From: Streptomyces venezuelae
GTDB lineage: Bacteria > Actinomycetota > Actinomycetes > Streptomycetales > Streptomycetaceae
Length of the DNA stretch: 64,000 nucleotides
Assembly (NCBI RefSeq): GCF_008642375.1
Contig: NZ_CP029194.1
Location: 4,092,001 to 4,156,000 of the forward strand
Direction of reading: 5' to 3'
Of this stretch, positions 55,367 through 63,863 are shown in pieces. The position numbers and the translations under genes were made by a program. Within the stretch, counting starts at the first letter, position 1. Every line of letters begins with the position of its first letter. Below the pieces are notes generated by a model that was given only the letters and a program-made list of their open reading frames with translations, searched no databases and was not told the DNA's origin.

Positions 55367-56320
55367 ATGACCAACGCGATCGAAGCGGAAGGCCTGCGCC
55401 GCGGCTACTCCGGCGGCTTCGAGGCCGTGCGCGGCATCTCCTTCACCGTCCCCCACGGCGAGATCTTCGCCCTCCTCGGCACCAACGGCGCCGGCAAGAC
55501 CTCCACGGTCGAACTCCTGGAGGGCCTCGCCGCCCCCAGCGCCGGAACCGCCCGCGTCCTCGGCCACGACCCGTACAAGGAACGGGCCGTCGTCCGCCCC
55601 CGCATCGGGGTCATGCTCCAGGAGGGCGGCTTCCCCAGCGATCTGACCGTGGCCGAGACCGTACGGATGTGGGCGGGCTGCACCACCGGCGCCCGGCCCA
55701 CCGGCGAGGCCCTGGAGGCCGTCGGCCTCGGCTCCCGCCACCGGGTCCGGATCAAGCAACTCTCCGGCGGCGAACGGCGACGCCTCGATCTGGCCCTCGC
55801 GCTCCTCGGCCGCCCCGAGGTCCTCTTCCTCGACGAGCCGACCACCGGACTCGACGCCGAAGGACGGCGCGACACCTGGAACCTCGTGCGGAGACTGCGC
55901 GACGAGGGGACGACCGTGCTCCTCACCACGCACTACCTGGAGGAGGCCGAGTCCCTGGCGGACCGGCTCGCGATCATGCACCAGGGGCGGATCGTGCTCA
56001 CCGGCACCCCGGACGAGGTCACCGCCGCCCGGCCCGCCCGCATCCGCTTCACCCTCCCCGAGGGAGTCGCGCCCGCCCGCCTGCCGCTCTCCCTGAAGGC
56101 CGCCGCCCATGGCCGGCGCGTGGAGATCCGTACCCACGCGCTGCAGGACGCGCTCGGCGAACTCCTCGGCTGGGCCCACGAGGCCGGCGTACGGCTCGAC
56201 GGGCTCGACGCCCGCTCGGCCACCCTCGAAGAGGCGTTCCTGGAGATCGCCTCCCGCACCGAAGCCCTGGACCAGGACCTGAACGGGGACCTGACGGCGG
56301 ACCTGGAGGGTCTCCGATGA
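55367..56320 (+). CDS. ABC transporter ATP-binding protein
   Basis: 317 aa. Walker A GTNGAGKTST (about residue 38), signature LSGGERRRLDLAL, Walker B VLFLDEPTTGLD and the H-loop TTHYLEEAESLADR are all present. A C-terminal extension of about 100 residues follows, typical of drug or lantibiotic exporters. Partner permease gene overlaps its stop by 4 bp. First gene of a four-gene exporter/two-component operon. Confidence 0.93.
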   Translation: MTNAIEAEGLRRGYSGGFEAVRGISFTVPHGEIFALLGTNGAGKTSTVELLEGLAAPSAGTARVLGHDPYKERAVVRPRIGVMLQEGGFPSDLTVAETVRMWAGCTTGARPTGEALEAVGLGSRHRVRIKQLSGGERRRLDLALALLGRPEVLFLDEPTTGLDAEGRRDTWNLVRRLRDEGTTVLLTTHYLEEAESLADRLAIMHQGRIVLTGTPDEVTAARPARIRFTLPEGVAPARLPLSLKAAAHGRRVEIRTHALQDALGELLGWAHEAGVRLDGLDARSATLEEAFLEIASRTEALDQDLNGDLTADLEGLR

Positions 56321-57081
56321 ACGCGACCGCACGCCGGATGACCTCCCTCGGACGGGCCGAACTCACCCTCCTCGGGCGGAACAAGAACAACCTCTTCATC
56401 GCCCTCCTGATGCCGCTGCTGATGATCCTCGTCCTGCGGTCCTCGCTCGGGCAGATGAGCCCGGAGGAGCTGCCCGGCGGCATGGCCGGCACCACCCTCA
56501 TCGGCGGGACCGGCATGGTCCTCGTCCTCGTCGTCTACATGGGCCTCGTCTCCGCACTCGTGGCCCGACGCGAGGAGCTCGTCCTCAAGCGGCTGCGCAC
56601 CGGCGAGGCGACCGACCTGGAGATCCTCGGCGGCGCCGCGCTCCCCTCCACCGCCATCGCCCTCGTCCAGTGCGTCGTCCTGTCCGTCGGCGGCGCCCTC
56701 GTCCTCGACGTCCCCGCGCCGCGCCGGCCGGACCTGCTCGTCCTCGGCCTGCTCGCCGCGGTCCTGCTGCTCGCCGGACTGGCCGCCGCGACCACCGCCA
56801 TCACGCGGAACGTCGAGAGCGCGGGCCTCACCACCCTGCCGTTCTTCCTGATCTCCGCCATGGGCTCGGGACTGATGGTCCCCCGCGACCTCCTGCCGGA
56901 CCTGGTCGCGAGCCTCACCCAACTGCTGCCGTTCAGCGGGGTCATGGAGTTCGTCCGGGCCGGATGGCTCGGCGTCGGCGACACCAAGCACCTCGTGACC
57001 GCCGCGCTCACCACACTGGCCTGGGGCGTCCTCACCGTGTTTGCTGTCCGGAAGTGGTTCCGCTGGGAACCCCGCAGGTAG
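56317..57081 (+). CDS. ABC-2 type permease
   Basis: 254 aa with six hydrophobic segments, ABC-2 exporter family (IALLMPLLMILVLRSSLG start, MVPRDLLPDLVASLTQLLPF). Likely exports an antibiotic, lipid or polysaccharide; the substrate is not visible. The ATG overlaps the ATPase stop (ATGA). Confidence 0.9.
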   Translation: MNATARRMTSLGRAELTLLGRNKNNLFIALLMPLLMILVLRSSLGQMSPEELPGGMAGTTLIGGTGMVLVLVVYMGLVSALVARREELVLKRLRTGEATDLEILGGAALPSTAIALVQCVVLSVGGALVLDVPAPRRPDLLVLGLLAAVLLLAGLAAATTAITRNVESAGLTTLPFFLISAMGSGLMVPRDLLPDLVASLTQLLPFSGVMEFVRAGWLGVGDTKHLVTAALTTLAWGVLTVFAVRKWFRWEPRR

Positions 57082-57109
57082 GCGGGGTGGGGGAAGGGAG
57101 GCCGGGCGC

Positions 57110-58480
57110 GTGTCCAGGCTGACGGGGTGGTGGAGCCGGCGCGGCAGTGCGGCCAAGGTGGAGCTGTACACACGGTGGAGCTTCCACTTCTTCACGGTGA
57201 TCGAGATCGGCTCCATCGCCCTGGTGCCGCTCTCGGAAGCAGGTGACGGCCTGACGGCCCGCCCCCTCGGCCTCCCCCTGGGCCTCGCGCTCGCGCTGTT
57301 CGTCTGCGCGCACGCCGTGCTGACCGCCGTGCTCTCCTCGCGCGCCCTGGACTGGGCCCTGGACCGGCGCGACCGGCCGGTCCGGCTCGCGACCGCGCTC
57401 GTCGTCCTGACGGCGGGCGGTGCGCTGACCGTGATCGCGCTGCGGGCCACGGGGGTGCTCACAGATCCCGCGGTCGGCACCGCCGTCGTCACCGGCATCG
57501 TCGTGTTCTCCCTGGGCGGCCTCGTGCTCTGCGTGCGCCGGCCCCGGCGCATGCTGTACGTCGTCCCGGCCGTCGCACTCGCGACCGGCGGCGCCATCGC
57601 GGCGCTGGGCCTCCATCCGGCCGAGGGCCTCGGCTCCGCGATCGGGATCCTCCTGGGCGGCTACGGCCTCGCCGCCGCCTGCGGCTTCTCCGGCTGGCTG
57701 ATGAAGATCGTCTGGGAGCTGGAGCGCTCCCGCGACCTGAAGGCCCGGCTCGCGGTCGCCGAGGAACGGCTCCGCTTCGGCCGCGACCTGCACGACGTCA
57801 TGGGCCGGAACCTGTCGGTCATCGCCCTCAAGAGCGAGCTCGCCGTCCAGCTCGCCCGGCGCGAACGCCCCGAGGCCGTCGACCAGATGATCGAGGTGCA
57901 GCGCATCGCCCGGGAGTCCCAGCGGGAGGTCCGCGACGTCGTACGCGGCTACCGCGAGGCGGACCTGCGGGTGGAGCTGGAGGGCGCCCGGGGCGTCCTC
58001 GGCGCGGCCGGGATCGACTGCGCCATCGCCTCGCCGTTCTCCCCGTCCTTCGGCCCGGCCGGGCCCGCCCTCCCCGACGAGGTGCAGTCGGCGCTCGGGT
58101 GGGTGGTCCGGGAGACGACGACGAACGTCCTGCGGCACGGGGACGCGCGGCGCTGCGCGATCTCCGTCCGCGAGGAGGAGGACGAGGTGCTGCTGACCGT
58201 GGAGAACGACGGGGCGGGGCAACCGGCCGGGGCCGGTACGCGGGAGTGTTCGGGGCTCGGGTCGGAGCTCGGGTCCGACAGAGGTGCAGGGCTCGGGTCC
58301 GACAGAGGTGCAGGGCTCGGGTCCGGTGGTGGTTCGGGGCTCGCGGGGCTCCGGGAACGGCTCGCGGCCGTCGGCGGGACCCTGGAGGCGGGGCCGGCCG
58401 GCGACGGGACCTTCCGGGTGGCGGCCCGGGTCCCCCTGCCCCGTACACCCGGCACGTCCGGTGCGAAGGTGGGCAGATGA
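57110..58480 (+). CDS. DesK/NarL-type sensor histidine kinase
   Basis: 456 aa. Five or so hydrophobic segments (residues 25-195) form the sensor. The HisKA_3 phosphoacceptor is His228 in GRDLHDVMGRNLSV. The HATPase has the N-box in VVRETTTNVLRHGDA and G-box VENDG, then GLAGLRERLAAVGG. Between the two G-boxes is a Gly/Ser-rich insert made of 8-residue repeats (GLGSDRGA) from a 24-bp DNA repeat. GTG start with GGGAGG 8 bp upstream; the stop overlaps the response regulator start (ATGA). Confidence 0.92.
   Translation: MSRLTGWWSRRGSAAKVELYTRWSFHFFTVIEIGSIALVPLSEAGDGLTARPLGLPLGLALALFVCAHAVLTAVLSSRALDWALDRRDRPVRLATALVVLTAGGALTVIALRATGVLTDPAVGTAVVTGIVVFSLGGLVLCVRRPRRMLYVVPAVALATGGAIAALGLHPAEGLGSAIGILLGGYGLAAACGFSGWLMKIVWELERSRDLKARLAVAEERLRFGRDLHDVMGRNLSVIALKSELAVQLARRERPEAVDQMIEVQRIARESQREVRDVVRGYREADLRVELEGARGVLGAAGIDCAIASPFSPSFGPAGPALPDEVQSALGWVVRETTTNVLRHGDARRCAISVREEEDEVLLTVENDGAGQPAGAGTRECSGLGSELGSDRGAGLGSDRGAGLGSGGGSGLAGLRERLAAVGGTLEAGPAGDGTFRVAARVPLPRTPGTSGAKVGR
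58267..58324. repeat. 24-bp tandem repeat in kinase gene
   Basis: 2.4 copies of a 24-bp unit inside the histidine kinase ATP-lid region. In-frame, so the copy number can vary without frameshift. Confidence 0.85.
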
Positions 58481-59103
58481 CCGTCCCCGCTCCCGCCCCC
58501 GTGCGCGTCCTGCTCGCCGACGACGAGCATCTGATCCGCGGCGCGCTCGCCGCGCTGCTCGGCCTGGAGGACGACCTCGTCGTCGTCGCCGAGGCCGCGA
58601 CCGGCCCGGAGGCGCTCGCCATGGCCCGCGCCCACCAGCCCGACGTCGCCGTGCTCGATCTGCAGATGCCGGGCGCCGACGGTGTGACGGTCGCCACGGT
58701 CCTGCGGGACGAACTGCCCGGCTGCCGCACCATGATCGTGACCGGTCACGGCCGCCCCGGACATCTCAAGCGGGCCCTCTCCGCCGGCGTCCGGGGCTTC
58801 GTCCCGAAGACCGTCAGCGCCCAGCGGCTCGCCGAGATCATCCGCACCGTGCACGCCGGAAACCGTTACGTGGACCCGGAGTTGGCGTCCGACGCCATCG
58901 CCGCCGGTGACTCCCCGCTGACCGCCCGGGAGGCCGAGGTCCTCGAACTCTCCGCCGACGGAGCACCCGTCACGGAGATCGCCCGGCGCGCCTCGCTGTC
59001 CCCCGGAACCGTCCGGAACTACCTCTCCTCTGCCGCCGCGAAGCTCGGTGCCGAGAACCGTCACACGGCGGTGCGTCTCGCGCAGGCGAAAGGTTGGGTA
59101 TAG
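58477..59103 (+). CDS. NarL/DesR-type response regulator
   Basis: 208 aa. Receiver domain with the phosphorylated Asp61 (VLDLQMPG), conserved DDEH near the N-terminus and Lys in VPKTVSAQRL. The C-terminal LuxR-type HTH reads LTAREAEVLELSADGAPVTE and SPGTVRNYLSSAAAKLG. Likely controls the ABC exporter genes upstream. The tRNA-Gly copy 2 lies 22 bp downstream; a TATAGT box (59099-59104) overlaps the stop. Confidence 0.94.
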   Translation: MTVPAPAPVRVLLADDEHLIRGALAALLGLEDDLVVVAEAATGPEALAMARAHQPDVAVLDLQMPGADGVTVATVLRDELPGCRTMIVTGHGRPGHLKRALSAGVRGFVPKTVSAQRLAEIIRTVHAGNRYVDPELASDAIAAGDSPLTAREAEVLELSADGAPVTEIARRASLSPGTVRNYLSSAAAKLGAENRHTAVRLAQAKGWV

Positions 59104-59125
59104 TTAGCCCCGCGCTACGGCGCAT

Positions 59126-59198
59126 GCGGACGTGGCTCAGTTGGTAGAGCATCACCTTGCCAAGGTGAGGGTCGCGAGTTCGAATCTCGTCGTCCGCT
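59126..59198 (+). tRNA. tRNA-Gly (GCC), copy 2
   Basis: 73 nt, identical to 55130-55202. It follows the response regulator by only 22 bp; the TATAGT box within the end of that gene may be its promoter. Confidence 0.95.
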
Positions 59199-59206
59199 CC
59201 ATGAAG

Positions 59207-59237
59207 AAGCCCCCCGGTCGATCCGACCGGGGGGCTT
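59207..59237. terminator. bidirectional terminator between tRNA-Gly copy 2 and purC
   Basis: 14-bp perfect arms with a 3-nt loop, followed by TTTCT on the plus strand. Serves the tRNA and the convergent purC. Confidence 0.85.
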
Positions 59238-59258
59238 TCTCGTGCCCTTGGGTTGCTG

Positions 59259-60179
59259 CTAGAAGCTGTCGGACCAGGCCTCGCCGGTCAGAAGTTCGTA
59301 CGCCTCCAGGTACTTGGCGCGCGTCGCGTCCACGATCTCCTGCGGGAGCGGCGGCGGGGGCGTCTCGCTCTTGCGGTCCCAGCCCGAGGCCGGGGACGTC
59401 AGCCAGTCCCGCACGAACTGCTTGTCGTACGAGGGCTGGGCGCGGCCCGGCTGCCACTGGTCGGCCGGCCAGAAGCGCGAGGAGTCCGGGGTGAGGACCT
59501 CGTCCGCGATGACCAGGCGGTCGCCGTCCGGGGTGCTCTCGAAGCCGAACTCGAACTTGGTGTCGGCCAGGATGATCCCGCGCTCGCGGGCGATGTCCCG
59601 GGCCCGCGAGTAGACGGCGAGGGTCGTCCGGCGCAGCAGCGCGGCCGTGTCCTCGCCGACCTGGCGGGCGACCTCCTCGAAGGAGACGTTCTCGTCGTGG
59701 TCGCCGACGGCGGCCTTGGTCGCCGGGGTGAAGATCGGGTCGGGCAGCTCGGAGCCGTCGCTGAGCCCCTCGGGGAGTTCGAGGCCGCAGACCGTGCGGG
59801 ACTCGTCGTACTCCGCGAGGCCGGAGCCCGTGAGGTAGCCGCGGGCGACGCACTCGACCGGGACCATGTTCAGCGACTTGCAGACCAGGGTGCGGCCGGC
59901 CCAGTCGGCGGGGGCACCGGCCGGGAGCTCGGTGGAGAGGACGTGGTGCGGGACCAGGTCGGAGAGCCGGTCGAACCACCACAGGGAGAGCTGGGTGAGG
60001 ACCCGGCCCTTGTCGGGGATCTCGGTGGGCAGGACCCAGTCGTACGCGGACATGCGGTCGCTCGCCACCATGACGAGGTCGCCCGCCTCGTTCCGGTACA
60101 GGTCGCGGACCTTGCCCGTGTGGAGATGGGTGAGGCCCGGGACCTGGACAGGTTCGGGCTTTTCTACGAATCCGGACAC
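59259..60179 (-). CDS. purC: phosphoribosylaminoimidazolesuccinocarboxamide synthase
   Basis: 306 aa, the longer type of SAICAR synthetase. Converts CAIR and aspartate to SAICAR with ATP. Segments HLHTGKVRDLYRNEAG, VASDRMSAYDWVLPTEIPDK, VECVARGYLTGS and ADTKFEFGF are present. The GTG at 60179 has GGAGG 6 bp upstream. The dimethylformamidase-like gene lies 99 bp upstream on the same strand. Confidence 0.96.
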   Translation of the reverse strand: MSGFVEKPEPVQVPGLTHLHTGKVRDLYRNEAGDLVMVASDRMSAYDWVLPTEIPDKGRVLTQLSLWWFDRLSDLVPHHVLSTELPAGAPADWAGRTLVCKSLNMVPVECVARGYLTGSGLAEYDESRTVCGLELPEGLSDGSELPDPIFTPATKAAVGDHDENVSFEEVARQVGEDTAALLRRTTLAVYSRARDIARERGIILADTKFEFGFESTPDGDRLVIADEVLTPDSSRFWPADQWQPGRAQPSYDKQFVRDWLTSPASGWDRKSETPPPPLPQEIVDATRAKYLEAYELLTGEAWSDSF

Positions 60180-60278
60180 GGTTCCTCCGCGTAGGTTGAT
60201 CCAGGAGCGTGTCCGATTCTCTCGCACGTTCGCTCGCGCGGAGACACGGGTACGACGTCCGGGGCCCGCGGCGGCCCC

Positions 60279-61739
60279 TCAGTCCCTCTTGCAGATCCGG
60301 TCGAGGAGGTTCGCGGTGGCGCGCTGGACCCGGGCGTCGACATGGCCCGGACGGTCCAGCGCCGGGGACCAGGCGAAGGTGCCGGAGGCGAAGACCCAGG
60401 CGCCGGACGGCGCCCTGTAGAGCGAGGTCTCCTGGTGGCGCACCGCTCCGTCGCCGTCCCGGTAGGGCGAGTGGGCCAGCAGGATGCGGCCCTGGTGCTC
60501 GGGGAGCGCGGTGCGCGGGAAGTAGCGGTCGGCCTCGCCCGCGACCATGCCGGGAAGCTCGTCTCCGTCGCCCGCCCCGGTGGCCTCCCAGAGCCAGTGC
60601 TCGGCGTTCCGCACGACCATCGGGTGCGGTTCGGGCACCCGGCCCGCGTACTGGATGCCGAGCAGCCGCTGTTCGGGCCGGTCGACCTCGCGCCAGAGAG
60701 CCGGGCGGCCGGGGCCGCGGCGCTTGCGGCAGGTGAGGAGGCGGTCCGGCACCCCCGACGGGGACGGGCCCAGCTCCACCTGCCAGTACATGGTGTTGGC
60801 GGAGAGGAAGACGAGGGACGTGCCCTGGTCGCGGGCGAGTTCGGCGGTCCTGCGCATCGGCGCCGACCAGTACTCGTCGTGGCCCGGGAAGACCAGGCCC
60901 CGGTAGCGGCTGGGGTCGACGCGGCCCGCGTGCAGGTCGCGGGTCTCCGCGTAGGCGAGGTCGTAGCCGTACCGCTCGGCCCAGCGGATGAAGTCGTAGG
61001 CGTGGCCGACGTGCAGGGGCAGGCCCGCGCCCGCGTAGGGGCGGTCGAAGGAGACGGTGGCGGCCGCGTCCTCCTCGCCGAGCAGCCGGCCCTCCTCGTC
61101 CCAGGCGTGGTAGAGGCTGGCGCCGGTGCGGCCGTCCTCCGGGTAGAGGTTGTACGCCTGCCAGGTCACGTCCGGGAGGACGAGCAGGAGGTCGGCCGGG
61201 TGGCTGTCGCGGACCGTGAAGGGGATGTGCGAGCGGTAGCCGTCGGCGGTGGTGAGGACCGCGACGTACGCGCCGATCGACCAGTACGAGGGGACCTGGA
61301 GCCGCCAGGACTGCCACCAGTGGTGGCAGGAGACCGTGCGGTCGGCGGTGAGCGGGGCGGGCTGGACGATCCCCGAGAGCCGCGGGCTCGTGGTGATCTT
61401 CGCGGCGCCGTCGCCGCCGTAGTGGCCGATCCGGTAGACGTCGACCAGGAACTGTTGCGGCGGGTCCACGGTGATGTGGAAGTCGATCGACTCGCCCGGC
61501 GCCACGGCCCCGGTCGAGGCGAAGCCCTTGATCTGGCGCTTGACGTCGTCGGCCGTGCGCGGGCCGCCGCCGCCACCGCGGGCCAGGATCTCGTCCGCGT
61601 ACCAGGGGACCATCTGGCCCGTGTCGTCGAAGTAGTTCTCCGAACCGCGGAGCCAGGGCAGCGGGCCCTGCCCGAAGGGATCGCTCACGGCGTGCGCCAG
61701 CGCGCCGGACTCCCACCGTCTGATCTGCTCGGCCCCCAT
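60279..61739 (-). CDS. N,N-dimethylformamidase beta-subunit-like protein
   Basis: 486 aa. The C-terminal two thirds match the DMFase beta-subunit-like family (LVFPGHDEYWSAPMRR, LLLVLPDVTWQAYNLYPEDG), and the N-terminal 110 residues form an Ig-like beta domain. The true dimethylformamidase is an alpha2beta2 iron enzyme; no alpha subunit is adjacent, so DMF activity is not implied. No signal peptide is seen, so it is probably cytoplasmic. ATG start; position next to purC is conserved in streptomycetes from memory. Substrate unknown. Confidence 0.75.
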   Translation of the reverse strand: MGAEQIRRWESGALAHAVSDPFGQGPLPWLRGSENYFDDTGQMVPWYADEILARGGGGGPRTADDVKRQIKGFASTGAVAPGESIDFHITVDPPQQFLVDVYRIGHYGGDGAAKITTSPRLSGIVQPAPLTADRTVSCHHWWQSWRLQVPSYWSIGAYVAVLTTADGYRSHIPFTVRDSHPADLLLVLPDVTWQAYNLYPEDGRTGASLYHAWDEEGRLLGEEDAAATVSFDRPYAGAGLPLHVGHAYDFIRWAERYGYDLAYAETRDLHAGRVDPSRYRGLVFPGHDEYWSAPMRRTAELARDQGTSLVFLSANTMYWQVELGPSPSGVPDRLLTCRKRRGPGRPALWREVDRPEQRLLGIQYAGRVPEPHPMVVRNAEHWLWEATGAGDGDELPGMVAGEADRYFPRTALPEHQGRILLAHSPYRDGDGAVRHQETSLYRAPSGAWVFASGTFAWSPALDRPGHVDARVQRATANLLDRICKRD

Positions 61740-61955
61740 GCTGCGCCCCTCCCTCGACTCCCCCGGTCGGCTGGTCAGTGCCTCTGGTTCTTGCCTTTGT
61801 CAGTGACGGTCTCCAGCACATCACATAACGCACTCACTCCGTCACCGTTCGTCGTGAATTGGCGAGAGTGGAAGCCGGGGCTCCGGGACGGAGGGCTTCG
61901 AGGCGGGTCCGGTGCTCGTCCGGTGCTCGTCCGGGGCTTCGTTCGGGCCGGGCAT

Positions 61956-63863
61956 TCAGACCAGGCGCACGGGCTTCTCCGCTCGGACCCCGGTGCGGGT
62001 GAGCCAGGCGCGCAGGGGCTCCGGATCGCCGTCCTCGACGAGGGCGAGGACCCGGGGGCCGAGGTCCACCGTGCGCTCGCCGCCGACGAGCAGGGCGGGC
62101 CCGTCGAGCCAGTCGAGGCCGGGGACGGCCTCCGCGGTGTCGACGGCCGCGCAGCAGACCATCGCGGTCACGTGGTCGGCGAGCAGGTCGCGGCCGGTGC
62201 GGGGCGGCTGGAGCGGGAAGAGCGGCAGGGGCCCGTCGGGGCCGCTGACGGCCGCGTGCGGGGTCGTGGCGCCCGGGGCCGGCGCGGCCGGCTTCGCCGT
62301 ACTCGCCGTCTTCGCCGCCTCGGCGGCCGCACGGGTCTCCCGGGCGGCCTCCTCCCGCGCGAGGAGCGCGCTGAGCGCGGCGGCGAGGGCGTCGGCGGCG
62401 GGGTTGGCGTGCGGCTCGTCGTCGAGAACGCCGTCGAGGCTGTCGCCGGGAGCGTCGCCGCCGAGGCCGTCGTCACCGAGGCTCTCGTCACGCAGGCCCT
62501 CGTCGCCCGGACCGCCGTCGGTGGTGCCGGTGGTGCCGGAGGTGCCGGAGGTGCCGGAGGCGTCGGTGGTGCCGGTGCTGCTCGGGGCGGTCGGCGGGGT
62601 GGTGGACAGGTGGGCCATCACGCGGGTCAGCGTCGGCCCTTCGGAGGCCGTCCGGGACCCGGCGGTCGACCCGGCGACACCCAGCCGGTCGAGGACCTCG
62701 TGGAGCCGGGCCGCGTCCGTACGCCACTTCCGGTCGACGACCTCCTCCGGGTACTGGCTCCACTCCACCGGGGACCAGTCGGGGCCGGCCTCGGCCGGGC
62801 CGCCGTGGAACAGGCGGGCCGCGAGCAGCGAGGTCGCCTCGTCGACCGCGCCCGGCTCCTCCAGGAGGTCGCAGGCGGGGCGCTCGCCGAGCCGGGAGGA
62901 GAAGCCGTCCGCGAGCCGGTCGCGGCGGGAGAGCTCGGTCAGTGCGGAGACGACGCCCGCGTCGAGCTTGGCGGGCCAGCGGCCCATGCGCCAGGCGGGC
63001 AGCGCGACCCGGGTCAGGAGCCGGTCCCAGCCCGCGTACGCCAGGCCGACCTGCTCCTGGGCGACGATCCGTACGCCGTAGTCGACGGACTGCGCCCGCT
63101 CCGAGCCTGCGGCGGCGACACCGCGCTCCATCTCGGCGGCGTGCCCGCGGCAGGCGCGCAGCAGGACGCGGGCGACGTTCCCGACGCCGTGGGCACCGGC
63201 CCTGCGGAAGGGGTCGAGCCCGGGGGTGCCGGGGACGGCGACGGCGGCGTCGAGACCGCGGATGAAGCGGCGGGCGGCGGCTATGTCGGGGTGGGCGGCC
63301 GGTCCCGTACCGGCGACGACGGGAGCGAGGACCGCGCGCAGCTCGGCGACCCGCATCCACCAGAGGAAGGGGGAACCTATGACGAGGACGGGGGCGCCGT
63401 CGCCGTCGTGCGCCGTCCGGAGCGCGCGGTGGGCCCGGTGGGTGCGGTCCTCGAGCCAGCTGTCGCAGTCCGGCGTCAGGGCTATCGCGGAGGGCGCGGG
63501 GACGCCGAGCCGGTCGGCCAGGTCCCGCACGAGGCGGTACAGATCGGGGGCCGCGGTCTCGGAGAGCTCCACGGTGGGTGTGGCGGCCGGCCGGGCGCGG
63601 GCGACGACGAGGGCGACGGCCGTGGCGGCGAGGAGGACGACGACCGCGAGGACGGTCACGACCCAGCGGGCAGTGTCCCAGCCGGCCCCGGTGAAGTGGC
63701 CGGTGGCCCCGCCCGCGTACAGGACGACGGCCACCGCGGCGGGGAGCACGGCGAGGCCGAGGGCCCTGCCTCGGACACGGAGGACGGCGAGTGCCCGGGA
63801 GCGCGCGGCGCGCGCACCCCACTCCTCGCCGACAACGGCGCCGGTACCGGACACGCCGTACAT
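61956..63863 (-). CDS. membrane protein resembling an M48 peptidase without HExxH
   Basis: 635 aa. Two N-terminal hydrophobic segments (residues 30-55 and 62-85) are followed by a region that resembles the M48 (HtpX/Ste24) fold, VLVIGSPFLWWMRVAELRAVLAPVVAG, in which the zinc motif HExxH would be expected but is replaced by LAPVVAG. A Ser/Thr/Gly/Asp-rich low-complexity segment (about 440-530) precedes a further domain. It is probably a non-catalytic relative with an unknown scaffold role. GGAGGGG precedes the ATG. Confidence 0.65.
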   Translation of the reverse strand: MYGVSGTGAVVGEEWGARAARSRALAVLRVRGRALGLAVLPAAVAVVLYAGGATGHFTGAGWDTARWVVTVLAVVVLLAATAVALVVARARPAATPTVELSETAAPDLYRLVRDLADRLGVPAPSAIALTPDCDSWLEDRTHRAHRALRTAHDGDGAPVLVIGSPFLWWMRVAELRAVLAPVVAGTGPAAHPDIAAARRFIRGLDAAVAVPGTPGLDPFRRAGAHGVGNVARVLLRACRGHAAEMERGVAAAGSERAQSVDYGVRIVAQEQVGLAYAGWDRLLTRVALPAWRMGRWPAKLDAGVVSALTELSRRDRLADGFSSRLGERPACDLLEEPGAVDEATSLLAARLFHGGPAEAGPDWSPVEWSQYPEEVVDRKWRTDAARLHEVLDRLGVAGSTAGSRTASEGPTLTRVMAHLSTTPPTAPSSTGTTDASGTSGTSGTTGTTDGGPGDEGLRDESLGDDGLGGDAPGDSLDGVLDDEPHANPAADALAAALSALLAREEAARETRAAAEAAKTASTAKPAAPAPGATTPHAAVSGPDGPLPLFPLQPPRTGRDLLADHVTAMVCCAAVDTAEAVPGLDWLDGPALLVGGERTVDLGPRVLALVEDGDPEPLRAWLTRTGVRAEKPVRLV

